From Actinacidiphila rubida (lineage in GTDB: Bacteria > Actinomycetota > Actinomycetes > Streptomycetales > Streptomycetaceae), in contig NZ_FODD01000007.1 of assembly GCF_900110255.1 (NCBI RefSeq), positions 186,001-250,000 of the forward strand: a stretch of DNA of 64,000 bases, written 5' to 3'. The translations under genes and the position numbers were made by a program. Below, piece after piece: positions 46,110 to 55,287 of the stretch (its first letter is position 1; each line of letters opens with the position of its first letter). The notes beneath the pieces are model-generated. The model did no database searches. It was not told the DNA's origin and saw only the letters and a list, made by a program, of their open reading frames with translations.

Positions 46110-49100
46110 GTGAGGACGGCAAGAACGCAACGAGCGGTGGAGCACGACCCCGGGCAGGGGTGGCTCCGGCGCCTGCTCGCGTACTGCTGGCGGTACAAGA
46201 AGACCGTCCTGATGTCCCTCGGCGCGTCCCTCGGCGGCATGGCGGTCACCGCCCTGGTGCCCCTGGTGCCCAAGGTGATCATCGACGACGTCATCGTCGC
46301 CCACGACAAGCCCCTCGCTCCCTGGGCGATCGTCCTGGTGGCCGCCGCCATCGTGGTCTACGTCCTCACCTACCTGCGCCGCTACTACGGCGGCCGCCTC
46401 GCCCTCGACGTGCAGCACGACATGCGCACCGAGATGTTCGACACGATCATGCGGCTCGACGGCCGCCGCCAGGACCAGCTGAGCACCGGGCAGGTCGTCG
46501 GCCGCGCCACCAGCGACCTGCAGCTCATCCAGGGCCTGCTCTTCATGACGCCGATGATGATCGGGAACCTGCTGCTGTTCCTGCTCTCCCTCGTCGTCAT
46601 GCTCATCCTGTCGCCGCTGCTCACCGTCATCGCGCTGGCCGTCGCACCCGCCCTGTGGTTCATCGCCGACCGCTCCCGCAAGCGCCTGTTCCCCGCCACC
46701 TGGTACGCGCAGGGACAGGCCGCCGCCGTCGCCGGCGTCGTCGACGGCTCCGTCACCGGAGTCCGCGTCGTCAAGGGCTTCGGCCAGGAGCAGCAGGAGA
46801 TGGACAAGCTGCGCACCGTCAGCGGCCGGCTGTTCGCCGGGCGGCTGCGCACCGTGCGGCTGTCCGCCCGCTACACCCCCGCGCTCCAGGCCGTGCCCTC
46901 GTTCGGGCAGATCGGCATGCTCGCCCTCGGCGGCTGGCTCGCCGCCCGCCACCAGATCACCCTCGGCACGTTCGTGGCGTTCTCCACGTACCTGGCCCAG
47001 CTCACCGGCCCGGTCCGGATGCTCACCATGATGCTGACCGTCGGCCAGCAGGCCCGCGCCGGCGTCGAACGCGTCCTGGAACTCATCGACACCGAGCCCA
47101 CCCTCGACGAGGGCACCCGCACCCTGGCCCCCGACGCCCCGGCGAGCATCGACTTCGACCACGTCACCTTCGGCTACTCCGCCGACCGCCCGGTCCTCGA
47201 CGGCTTCGACCTGTCGATCGAGCCCGGCGAGACCGTCGCCGTCGTCGGCGCCTCCGGCTCCGGCAAGTCGACACTGTCGCTGCTGCTGCCCCGCCTCTAC
47301 GACGTCACCGGCGGCGCCGTCCGCATCGGCGGCACCGACGTGCGGGACCTGACCTTCGACTCCCTGCGGTCCACGATCGGCCTCGTCCCCGAGGACAGCT
47401 TCCTGTTCTCCGACACCGTCCGCGCCAACATCGCCTACGGCAAGCCCGACGCCACCGACGAGGAAGTCGTCGCCGCCGCCACGGCCGCCCAGGCCCACGG
47501 CTTCATCACCGACCTCCCCGACGGCTACGACACCGTCGTCGGCGAACAGGGCCTGACCCTGTCCGGCGGCCAGCGCCAGCGCATGGCCCTGGCCCGCGCC
47601 CTCATCACCGACCCGCGTCTGCTGATGCTCGACGACGCCACCTCGGCGATCGACGCCCGCGTCGAAGCGGAGATCTTCGACGCGCTCAGCGAGGTCATGC
47701 GCGACCGCACCACCCTGCTCATCGCCCACCGCCGCTCCACCCTCGCGCTCGCCGACCGCATCGCGGTCCTCGACGCGGGACGCCTCTCCGACGTCGGCAC
47801 CCACGAGGAACTCCAGGCCCGCAGCCCGCTCTACCGGGCGCTGCTCACCGACCCCGACGCCCTCGGCGCCGACGTCGTCACCCTCGACCCGGCCGGCGCC
47901 GCCAACGCCCGCCCCGGTACCGCCGGCGGCGGCACCGGGAACGGCGTCACGCCCGAACTGTGGCCGAAGGACCGCCGCACCGACGCCACCGACAACTCGG
48001 CGGCCCCCGGCGCCGGAGCCCCCGCGCGGCCCGCACCCGCCGGCGGAGCCGGCCCCGGCGGCATGGCCGGCGCGCTGGCCGGCATGCCCGCCACCCCCGA
48101 ACTCCTCGCCAAGGTCGACGCCCTGCCGCCCGCCGACGACACCCCCGACATCGACGAGGACGCCGCCCGCGCCGCCGACCAGCGCTTCGGCCTCGGCAGC
48201 CTCCTGAGCGGCTTCCGCGGCCCCCTGCTCTTCAGCCTGCTGCTCGTCGCCGTCGACGCCGTCGCCGGTCTGCTGCTGCCCGTCCTCATCCGCCACGGCA
48301 TCGACGCCGGCGTCCGCCGCCAGGCCCTCGACGCCGTCTGGGTCGCCTCCCTGATCGGCCTCGGCCTGGTCCTCGTCCAGTGGGCCGTCGAATGGGGCTC
48401 CACCCTGCTCACCGGCCGCACCGGCGAACGCATCCTCTACACCCTGCGCGTCAAGATCTTCTCCCACCTGCACCGGCTCGGCCTCGACTACTACGAGCGC
48501 GAACTCACCGGCCGGATCATGACCCGCATGACCACCGACGTCGACGCCCTGTCCACGTTCCTGCAGACCGGACTCGTCACCGCCCTGGTCAGCGTCCTCA
48601 CCTTCGTCGGCATCCTGTTCGCACTCCTGGCCATCGACGTCCAGCTCGCCATGATCGTCTTCGCCACCCTGCCGGTGCTCGTCGTCGCCACCTGGGTCTT
48701 CCGCCGCAAGTCGGTGAAGGCCTACGAACTCGCCCGCGAGCGCGTCGCCGTCGTCAACGCCGACCTCCAGGAGCACGTCGCCGGACTGCGTATCGTCCAG
48801 GCGTTCCGCGGCGAGCGGCAGGGCGCCACCCGCTTCGTGGCCCGCAGCGACGACTACCGCGCGGCACGCATCCGCGGGCAGTTCTTCATCTCGGTGTACT
48901 TCCCGTTCGTGCAGCTGCTGTCCAGCGTCGCCGCCGCTCTCGTGCTGATCGTCGGCTCCCACCGCGTCGCCGACGGCACCCTGACCGCGGGCGCCCTGGT
49001 CGCCTACCTGCTCTACATCGACCTGTTCTTCTCGCCCGTCCAGCAGCTCTCCCAGGTCTTCGACGGATACCAGCAGGCCAGCGTGTCCCTGGGCCGCATC

Positions 49101-49922
49101 CGCCAGCTGCTGCGCGAACCCACCGCCACCCCGGCCGCCGCCCACCCCAAGGCCGTCGGCGCCCTCAGCGGCGACATCGAGTTCCGCGACCTGCGCTTCC
49201 GCTACGGTGGCGCCGACGCCGAGGGCGCCGAGGCGCTCGCCGGCATCGACCTGCACATCCCCGCCGGCCAGACCGTCGCGTTCGTCGGCGAGACCGGCGC
49301 CGGCAAGTCCACCCTCGTCAAGATGGTCGCCCGCTACTACGACCCGACCGCCGGCCAGGTGCTGGTCGACGGCGCCGACATCCGCGACCTCGACCTCACC
49401 GCCTACCGGCAGCGGCTGGGAGTCGTCCCGCAGGAGCCCTACCTGTTCCCCGGCACCGTGCGCGACGCCATCGCCTACGGCCGCATGGACGCCACCGACG
49501 CCGAGGTCGAAGCCGCGGCCCGTGCCGTCGGCGCCGACGCGATGATCGCCACCCTCGACGGCGGCTACCTCCACCAGGTCTCCGAACGCGGCCGCAACCT
49601 GTCCGCAGGACAGCGGCAGCTCATCGCCCTGGCCCGCGCCCAGCTCGTCGACCCGGCGATCCTGCTGCTCGACGAGGCCACCGCCGCACTCGACCTCGCC
49701 ACCGAGGCCACGGTCAACCGGGCCGCGGACCGCCTCGCGATACGCCGGACGACCCTCGTCGTCGCCCACCGGCTCAGCACCGCCGCCCGCGCCGACCGGG
49801 TGATCGTCCTCGACCACGGCCGCGTCGTCGAGGACGGCACCCACGACGCGCTGCTCGCCCGCGACGGCCACTACGCCGAGCTGTGGCGCACGTTCAGCGG
49901 GGAGGTCAGCGCGGCCGCGTGA
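46110..49922 (+). CDS. Fused double ABC exporter (TMD-NBD-TMD-NBD)
   Basis: A 1270-residue full-size exporter. The start is the GTG at 46110 after GGGAGGA. TMD1 spans about residues 30-330; NBD1 has Walker A GASGSGKST (380-388), LSGGQ (484-488) and Walker B LLMLDD with D509 in place of the catalytic Glu. An Ala/Pro/Gly-rich linker covers about 600-690, TMD2 about 705-1000, and NBD2 has GETGAGKST (1060-1068), LSAGQ (1164-1168) and LLLDE with E1189. One ATP site should therefore be degenerate and the other canonical, as in heterodimeric exporters such as BmrCD or TM287/288. The substrate may be a drug, lipid or peptide. No regulator gene adjoins it. Confidence 0.93.
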   Translation: MRTARTQRAVEHDPGQGWLRRLLAYCWRYKKTVLMSLGASLGGMAVTALVPLVPKVIIDDVIVAHDKPLAPWAIVLVAAAIVVYVLTYLRRYYGGRLALDVQHDMRTEMFDTIMRLDGRRQDQLSTGQVVGRATSDLQLIQGLLFMTPMMIGNLLLFLLSLVVMLILSPLLTVIALAVAPALWFIADRSRKRLFPATWYAQGQAAAVAGVVDGSVTGVRVVKGFGQEQQEMDKLRTVSGRLFAGRLRTVRLSARYTPALQAVPSFGQIGMLALGGWLAARHQITLGTFVAFSTYLAQLTGPVRMLTMMLTVGQQARAGVERVLELIDTEPTLDEGTRTLAPDAPASIDFDHVTFGYSADRPVLDGFDLSIEPGETVAVVGASGSGKSTLSLLLPRLYDVTGGAVRIGGTDVRDLTFDSLRSTIGLVPEDSFLFSDTVRANIAYGKPDATDEEVVAAATAAQAHGFITDLPDGYDTVVGEQGLTLSGGQRQRMALARALITDPRLLMLDDATSAIDARVEAEIFDALSEVMRDRTTLLIAHRRSTLALADRIAVLDAGRLSDVGTHEELQARSPLYRALLTDPDALGADVVTLDPAGAANARPGTAGGGTGNGVTPELWPKDRRTDATDNSAAPGAGAPARPAPAGGAGPGGMAGALAGMPATPELLAKVDALPPADDTPDIDEDAARAADQRFGLGSLLSGFRGPLLFSLLLVAVDAVAGLLLPVLIRHGIDAGVRRQALDAVWVASLIGLGLVLVQWAVEWGSTLLTGRTGERILYTLRVKIFSHLHRLGLDYYERELTGRIMTRMTTDVDALSTFLQTGLVTALVSVLTFVGILFALLAIDVQLAMIVFATLPVLVVATWVFRRKSVKAYELARERVAVVNADLQEHVAGLRIVQAFRGERQGATRFVARSDDYRAARIRGQFFISVYFPFVQLLSSVAAALVLIVGSHRVADGTLTAGALVAYLLYIDLFFSPVQQLSQVFDGYQQASVSLGRIRQLLREPTATPAAAHPKAVGALSGDIEFRDLRFRYGGADAEGAEALAGIDLHIPAGQTVAFVGETGAGKSTLVKMVARYYDPTAGQVLVDGADIRDLDLTAYRQRLGVVPQEPYLFPGTVRDAIAYGRMDATDAEVEAAARAVGADAMIATLDGGYLHQVSERGRNLSAGQRQLIALARAQLVDPAILLLDEATAALDLATEATVNRAADRLAIRRTTLVVAHRLSTAARADRVIVLDHGRVVEDGTHDALLARDGHYAELWRTFSGEVSAAA

Positions 49923-49989
49923 GCGTTGCCCCGAAAGCCGGCGCAAGGACGGGTAGGCGCTGGTGGCGGCGCGGCCGGGTGCGGGTCCT

Positions 49990-50009
49990 CGCCAGTGCGG
50001 GTACTGGCG
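49990..50009 (+). terminator. Possible terminator of the ABC exporter gene
   Basis: CGCCAGT/ACTGGCG form a 7-bp stem with a six-base loop 68 bases after the exporter stop. It is weak; the convergent GH3 gene ends at 50081. Confidence 0.4.
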
Positions 50010-50080
50010 CGTGCCTGGGCCGGGCGCCGCTCGTCCCCCGCTCCTCGGGGGGCCGGGCGCTGCCGTCCGGCCCCGGGCCG

Positions 50081-51862
50081 TCAGCCGTCCAGCCCGAAGC
50101 CGATCGGAAACAGGTCGGCTCCCGGGTCGTCGGCCCGGGGGATCGCCACCGGGAGGCGCCCCGCCGGCCGCACCGCGCCCGCGAGGACCCGCGCGGCCGC
50201 CCGCATCGACACGTCCGTCCAGCCGTACGTCGCCAACGACGCGGCCACCGGCGGAAGGAACGCCGCGTCGTACGGATTGCGGACCGCCACCGTCACCACC
50301 GGGACCCCCGTCGCCACCAGCGCCGCGACCAGCGCGACCTGCTCCGGCGTGTCCGCCGTGACATTGCAGGTCGTGACCACCACCGCGTCCGCACCGTCGC
50401 GCGCAGCGGCCACCGCCCCGCCGATGGCCCCCGCGTCCGGCGCGCGACCGGTCGGCAGCGCCCGCGCCGGCACGCCCAGCGCCGTCAACTCCCGGGCCAG
50501 CACCGCCGTCGGGGGCCCTCCGACGCCGGAAGGCGCCGCCGGATCCGCGCCCACCACCAGGACCCGTCGCTCCGTGCCCCGCGCCAACGGCACCACGCCC
50601 GAGGCGTTCACCAGCAGCGTCACACCGCGCCCGGTGACGGCGTCCGCGACCTCACGGTGCTCCCGCGCGCCCACCACCTCGTCCACCGCCGCGGGCGTGG
50701 TGAACGCCTGCTCGAACACACCCCTGCGCAGCTTCATCCTCAGCACCCGCGCCACCGACTCCGCCAGCCGCTCCCGCGACACCTCACCGGAGCGCACCGC
50801 CGCCAGCACCGCCCCGAACGCCACGTCCAGCCGCGGCGGATCGAGCAACTGGTCCGCACCGGCCTTCAGCGCCAGCACCGGCACCCGGTCGTCGCCGTGC
50901 CGCTCGCGCACACCCCGCATGTCCAGCGCGTCGGTCACCACCACCCCGTCGTAGCCGAGCCGTTCCCGCAGCAGGCCCGTGAGGACCGCGTGCGACAGCG
51001 TCGCCGGATCGCCCGAGTCGTCGATCCCCGGCACCAGGATGTGCGCGGTCATCACAGAGTCGACGCCCGCCGCGATCGCCGCCCGGAACGGCGGCGCGTC
51101 GACCCGCTCCCACTCCCGCGGGCCGTGCGTGATCACGGGCAGGGCGACGTGGCTGTCGGTGACGGTGTCGCCGTGGCCCGGGAAGTGCTTCGCCGACGTC
51201 GCGACCCCCGCCGCCTGATAGCCCCTGATCTGCGCCGCCACCAGCGCCGCGACCGCCGACGGGTCCGCGCCGAACGCCCGCACCCCGATCACCGGGTTCG
51301 CCGGACTCACGTTCACGTCGCACACCGGGGCGTAGTTCTGGTTGATCCCCATCGCCGCCAGCTCCGCGCCGACGATCCGCGCGGCGGCGAACGCGTCGTC
51401 CGTGCTGCCGTTCGCGCCCAGCGCCATGCCACCGCCGAACGACGTCACCGGCGCCCCGATCCGCTCGACCGCGCCCTGCTCCTGATCCACCGCGACCAGC
51501 AGCGGCACCCGGGCCCCGGCGGCGAGCCCGGCGCGCTGGATGCCGTTGGACAGGTCCGCGATCTGGTGCGGATCACGGGTGTTGTGGGCCCACGCGAAGT
51601 ACACGACACCGCCCAGGTGGTAGCGGGCGACCAGCTCCGCGGCGTTGTCGACCCCGTTGTCGACCCGGTTCGCGGCCACGTCCGCGGGGTCCGGGTCGGA
51701 AGCCGACGTACCGAACACCCGCGCCACGAAGAGCTGCCCGACCATCTCCTCCAGCGTCATCCGCCCGATCAGGGCGCGGACCGCCGCCCGCTCGTCGGCG
51801 CCGCTGGGAGAGCGCGGCGCGGCGGTGGGCAGGGGCGGGAACCCGGGGCGGGGACGTTGCAT
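50081..51862 (-). CDS. GH3 beta-N-acetylglucosaminidase (NagZ-like)
   Basis: A 593-residue protein after GGAAGGAG. It has no clear signal peptide, so it is probably cytosolic. The NagZ-type catalytic loop KHFPGHGDTVTDSH is present, as is nucleophile D311 in VVVTDALDMRGV. A C-terminal alpha/beta domain (from about residue 400) follows, longer than in Gram-negative NagZ. It would release GlcNAc from chitobiose or muropeptides. It complements the GH18 and GH20 enzymes; a role in chitin or cell-wall recycling is inferred. Convergent with the ABC exporter. Confidence 0.88.
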   Translation of the reverse strand: MQRPRPGFPPLPTAAPRSPSGADERAAVRALIGRMTLEEMVGQLFVARVFGTSASDPDPADVAANRVDNGVDNAAELVARYHLGGVVYFAWAHNTRDPHQIADLSNGIQRAGLAAGARVPLLVAVDQEQGAVERIGAPVTSFGGGMALGANGSTDDAFAAARIVGAELAAMGINQNYAPVCDVNVSPANPVIGVRAFGADPSAVAALVAAQIRGYQAAGVATSAKHFPGHGDTVTDSHVALPVITHGPREWERVDAPPFRAAIAAGVDSVMTAHILVPGIDDSGDPATLSHAVLTGLLRERLGYDGVVVTDALDMRGVRERHGDDRVPVLALKAGADQLLDPPRLDVAFGAVLAAVRSGEVSRERLAESVARVLRMKLRRGVFEQAFTTPAAVDEVVGAREHREVADAVTGRGVTLLVNASGVVPLARGTERRVLVVGADPAAPSGVGGPPTAVLARELTALGVPARALPTGRAPDAGAIGGAVAAARDGADAVVVTTCNVTADTPEQVALVAALVATGVPVVTVAVRNPYDAAFLPPVAASLATYGWTDVSMRAAARVLAGAVRPAGRLPVAIPRADDPGADLFPIGFGLDG

Positions 51863-51973
51863 GGCGGTGCTCCTTCCGACGGAAGGAGAGTGTGCCCGGT
51901 CGGTGAAAGTTTCTGCCAGGGTGCGGGAGAATTCCCGGAACTTGCCGCCAATGTCGCGGCGTTCGGCTCCCGC

Positions 51974-52570
51974 CTACCGCTGACCCACCAACCGGAACTC
52001 CGGTGCGCCCGGCACCTGCCCCCTCGGCACCTCGAACACCGCCGTCATCCGGTCCGGCGCGAAACACTCCGGCGGCGGCTCCGGCCGGGTGACCGCCAAC
52101 TGCAGCCGATCACCCGCCACTTGGAGCACCACCGACGTCGCCGCGCTGCACCCCGTGACATCCGCCCACACCACGACCACCGAACGCGAGAAATCCGCCG
52201 CCCGGGTCGCCGCGCCGATCGCCCGAGCCGCATCAGCGTCCCGCGCTCCGAACCGGTCCAGCAGCGCACCCATCGCCGCCCGATCCCGCACCACCTCGTG
52301 CACGCCACCCGGCACATGGTCCGACACCGAGAAGTACACCGGCCGCCATACCCCCTGAGCCGTGCCCGCGGCAGGAGATCCCGACGGCCCGGCCGGTCCT
52401 GACCACCCCGAGGGCTCCGACGCCGCCGACGAACCCGGCACGCCGGGGGAGGACGCCACCGGCGGTGCCCCGACGGGCCCGCCCTCCTGCCCGCAACCCA
52501 CCGCCGACACGCCCACCGAGACGGCCAGCACCGCGGCCGACACCACCCTGCGCCCCGTCACCTTCGCCAT
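51974..52570 (-). CDS. Putative secreted lipoprotein, unknown function
   Basis: A 198-residue protein with a signal peptide ending SAVGC, a passable lipobox, then about 50 Pro/Gly/Ser-rich residues and a compact C-terminal domain (WRPVYFSVSDHVPGGVHEVV, FSRSVVVVWADVTGCSAATS, RMTAVFEVPRGQVPGAPEFR). The ATG at 52570 has an AGGGG site very close; a GTG at 52561 may be the true start. I do not recognise the family. It lies between GH3 and the LysR gene on the same strand. Confidence 0.65.
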   Translation of the reverse strand: MAKVTGRRVVSAAVLAVSVGVSAVGCGQEGGPVGAPPVASSPGVPGSSAASEPSGWSGPAGPSGSPAAGTAQGVWRPVYFSVSDHVPGGVHEVVRDRAAMGALLDRFGARDADAARAIGAATRAADFSRSVVVVWADVTGCSAATSVVLQVAGDRLQLAVTRPEPPPECFAPDRMTAVFEVPRGQVPGAPEFRLVGQR

Positions 52571-52636
52571 GCCCCTACGACGGGAGCCACCGCCGACCGG
52601 TTCCGCCGCGCCACGACCCAGGACCGCCACCCCGGC

Positions 52637-53584
52637 TCACGGCACGGGCAGCGCCGCGCACTCCGCCACCGGCACGGCCCCACCCGACACCACCTGCCAG
52701 CGCGCACGCAGCATCTCCACCGCCACCGCGATCGACGGCCGCCGCGCCGCACCCTCCCGCCACACCGCGTACAGCCTGCGGACCGGCGACGGCTCCAACG
52801 GCACCACCACCACACCCTCGGGCAGCGGACTGCGCCCCAGCCGCGGCACCAACGCGATCCCCAACCCCGCCGCCACCAGCGCCAGATGCGTCGCGTACTC
52901 CCCGGACTGGAACGCCATGTCCGGCTCCGTGCCCGCCTCCCGCAACGTCCGTACCAGCCACGCATGGCACATCGACCCCGGCGGCTGGCAGATCCACCGT
53001 TCCCGCGCCACGTCCGACCGCGTCAACGACACCCGGCCCGCCAGCCGGTGCCCCGCCGGCACCAGCACATCGCACCGGTCGTCACCGATCACCGCCCGCT
53101 CCACGCCCTCCGGAGCGGGCAGCGGAGTGATGTCCCAGTCGTGCGCCACCGCAAGGTCGACCACCCCCCGTGCGACCAGATCCACCGACTGCCGGCTGTC
53201 CACCTCCGTCAACCGGAGCTCCAGCGACGGATGCTCCCGGGCCAGCCCGGCCAGCACCGGCGGCACCAGCCCGCAGGCCGCCGTCGGGAACGCCGCCACC
53301 GTCAACCGCCCGCCCGGACGCCCCCGCTGCTCCTCCAGCGCGACCTCGGCCGACTCCACGATCGCCATCAGCTTCTGCGCCGTCGCCACCAGCAGATTCG
53401 CCGCGTCCGTCAACGCCACCCCGCGGCCCTGCCGCTCCAGGAGCACCGTGCCGGTCTCCCGCTCCAGCTTCGCGATCTGCTGCGAGACCGCCGACGGCGT
53501 GTAGCCCAACGCCGTCGCCGCCGCACCCACCGAACCGTGGGTGTACACCGCGTGCAACGCCCTCAGCCGCGCGAGGTCCAGCAT
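52637..53584 (-). CDS. LysR-family transcriptional regulator
   Basis: A 315-residue protein after GGAGG. The N-terminal winged HTH is LDLARLRALHAVYTHGSVGA followed by AATALGYTPSAVSQQIAKLE; the C-terminal effector domain begins near residue 90 (RLTVAAFPTAACGLVPPVLA). It has one Cys pair (WICQPPGSMCHAW) that may sense or simply be structural. The target is unknown; neither neighbour is divergent to it, so the usual LysR rule gives no hint. Confidence 0.92.
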   Translation of the reverse strand: MLDLARLRALHAVYTHGSVGAAATALGYTPSAVSQQIAKLERETGTVLLERQGRGVALTDAANLLVATAQKLMAIVESAEVALEEQRGRPGGRLTVAAFPTAACGLVPPVLAGLAREHPSLELRLTEVDSRQSVDLVARGVVDLAVAHDWDITPLPAPEGVERAVIGDDRCDVLVPAGHRLAGRVSLTRSDVARERWICQPPGSMCHAWLVRTLREAGTEPDMAFQSGEYATHLALVAAGLGIALVPRLGRSPLPEGVVVVPLEPSPVRRLYAVWREGAARRPSIAVAVEMLRARWQVVSGGAVPVAECAALPVP

Positions 53585-53695
53585 GTGTCCGTCCTCCGTT
53601 CCTTCCTCCGGGGGCCCTTCCCCCCGCCCCCACCCCCGTCCCCCCTTGCGCTGTTCGGTTGTCCCGCGGCGCTCCGGCGCCGCCGCGACCTGGTC

Positions 53696-54493
53696 TCAGG
53701 CCGAGTCGGCCAGCAGCCGGGTCAGGTGGTCCCGGGCGGGGCCGAGCAGGCCGGGCAGCTCCGCGGCATCCGGGTACCAGCGCTTCTCGTACTCCCAGCA
53801 CAGCCAGCCGTCCCAGTAGGCACGGCTGAGCACCTCGACGGTCTCCGCCAGCGGCAGCACACCGGCGCCCAGCGGCAGCGGCGTGGTGTCCGCGGCCGAG
53901 GCGATGTCCTTGACCTGCACGTAGCCCAGGTACGGGGCCAGCGCCCGGAAGCTGACCTGCGGCTGCTCACCGGCGAGCCACGTGTGCATGACGTCCCAGA
54001 TGGCGCCCGCCGCCCGGTGGCCGACCCGTCCCAGCACCCGTGCCACGTCGGCGCCCGAACGGTGGGAGTCATGAGTCTCCAGCAGCACCCGTACTCCCAG
54101 GCTCTCGGCGCGTTCGGCCGCCGTGGCCAGACGCCTCGTGGCCAGCGCATCGGCCTGCTCGGCGGGCTGGTCGCCGCCGCCGGGGAACACCCGGACGTAG
54201 GAGGCGCCGAGGTCCGCGGCCAGCGTCAGCGCGGCGTCGATCTCCTCCAGTACCGGCCCGTCGTCGCCGGGTGCGGCGACCTTCGGATACGCGGCGACGG
54301 TGAGCACCTCGATCCCGGCCTTGCCGAACTGGCTTGCCACGTCGGCGCGTTCGGAGGCCGAAAGGCCGGTGTGGACCGGGCCTTCGTCACTGGCGCGCAG
54401 TTCGACGCCGTGGTAGCCGTGCTCTGCCGCCAGCCGGACGACCTGGTCGATCGCCAGGGCGGGGACCCCGAGGGTGGAGAAGGCGAGTCTCAT
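53696..54493 (-). CDS. TIM-barrel sugar isomerase/epimerase-like protein
   Basis: A 265-residue protein of the xylose-isomerase-like (AP endonuclease family 2) fold. Visible metal-site candidates: E in VRVLLETHDSHRSG, D and H in AGAIWDVMHTWLAGE, and K in YVQVKDIASAAD, with WLCWEYEKRW near the end. The start at 54493 has no ribosome site but stands seven bases after a textbook -10, so translation is probably leaderless. The substrate is unknown; relatives act on inosose, keto-sugars or sugar phosphates. Confidence 0.85.
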   Translation of the reverse strand: MRLAFSTLGVPALAIDQVVRLAAEHGYHGVELRASDEGPVHTGLSASERADVASQFGKAGIEVLTVAAYPKVAAPGDDGPVLEEIDAALTLAADLGASYVRVFPGGGDQPAEQADALATRRLATAAERAESLGVRVLLETHDSHRSGADVARVLGRVGHRAAGAIWDVMHTWLAGEQPQVSFRALAPYLGYVQVKDIASAADTTPLPLGAGVLPLAETVEVLSRAYWDGWLCWEYEKRWYPDAAELPGLLGPARDHLTRLLADSA

Positions 54494-54500
54494 TCGCTCG

Positions 54501-54529
54501 ACGCTAGGCACCGCCCGGTGCCGGGTCAA
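54501..54529 (-). promoter_or_regulatory. Leaderless promoter of the TIM-barrel gene
   Basis: Minus strand: TTGACC (54529-54524), spacer exactly 17, TAGCGT (54506-54501), then seven bases to the A of the ATG at 54493. Confidence 0.75.
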
Positions 54530-54535
54530 CCGGGA

Positions 54536-55246
54536 TCAGCCGCCGACGATGCCCTGGGCGCGGGCCGCCGCGAGCCACTGCGGGAACTCCGCGGTGAGCT
54601 GGTCGTACAGGTCCGCGTCGGATATGGACCGCGGGTCGCTTCCCGCGGGGAAGAATCCCGCGTTGTCGATCACCCGTCTGGCGGGTACCGGCAGTTCGTC
54701 CAGGCGGCGCAGGAAGTGGAACTCGTCGTCGCCGAAACCGATGAACTGCCAGAACAGCGGCAGCCCGGCAGCCTGGCACAGCACCTTGGTCGCCGCACTT
54801 CTGCTGCTGGGCGCACCGTCCGTCTGGAAGACCACGAACCCCGGGACCTGGGCTCCCGACTGCCGGTAGTGGTCGATGACGGCGGTCATCGCCGCGGCGT
54901 AGTCGGTGCGGCCCATGTGGCCGTAACTCTCGTGGAGTTTGTTGACGCGACCCCTGTAGTCGGCGAGGGACACCTCGTCGATGCCGTCGACTCCGGTGGA
55001 GAAGAACACCAGTGGCACGGTGCCGTCGTCGTCGAAGTGGGCGGCCAGGCCGAGAGTCTGCTCGGCGAGGTGCTGCACGGCGCCGTCGCGGTAGTACTCG
55101 CGCATGCTGCCGGAGCGGTCGAGTACGAGGTAGACGGCGGCGCGTTCGCCGGACAGCCCGTGCTTGTCCAGGCTGACGGCGGCCTGCTTGTAGAGGCTGA
55201 TCAGTCCGGGAGCGGTCTGTTCGACCTTTTCCAGTGAGATGGGCAT
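54536..55246 (-). CDS. vWA-domain protein, TerF-like
   Basis: A 236-residue cytosolic protein after GGGGGGAC. The MIDAS metal site is VYLVLDRSGSMREYYRDGAV, with further TDYAAAMTAVIDHYRQSG and FQTDGAPSSRSAATK; later comes FWQFIGFGDDEFHFLRRLDE. This pattern matches the vWA_TerF-like group linked to tellurium-resistance and stress gene sets, but no terD-type gene is nearby. Function unknown. It lies 41 bases downstream of the MarR-GNAT gene on the same strand, so they may share a transcript. Confidence 0.85.
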   Translation of the reverse strand: MPISLEKVEQTAPGLISLYKQAAVSLDKHGLSGERAAVYLVLDRSGSMREYYRDGAVQHLAEQTLGLAAHFDDDGTVPLVFFSTGVDGIDEVSLADYRGRVNKLHESYGHMGRTDYAAAMTAVIDHYRQSGAQVPGFVVFQTDGAPSSRSAATKVLCQAAGLPLFWQFIGFGDDEFHFLRRLDELPVPARRVIDNAGFFPAGSDPRSISDADLYDQLTAEFPQWLAAARAQGIVGG

Positions 55247-55287
55247 GGGTCCCCCCTGGGAGCGTTGCAGTTCGTCAGGCGTCGTCG

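Noticed and set aside
46002-49946. A minus-strand open frame antisense to the ABC exporter
   Set aside because: Gly/Val/Asp-rich low-complexity translation mirroring the coding strand, with no domain and no ribosome site.
45983-52402. A plus-strand open frame of more than 2,100 codons across the exporter and GH3 genes
   Set aside because: It is Arg/Pro/His-rich nonsense in the wrong frame of the ABC exporter and runs antisense through the GH3 gene; extreme GC content removes stop codons.
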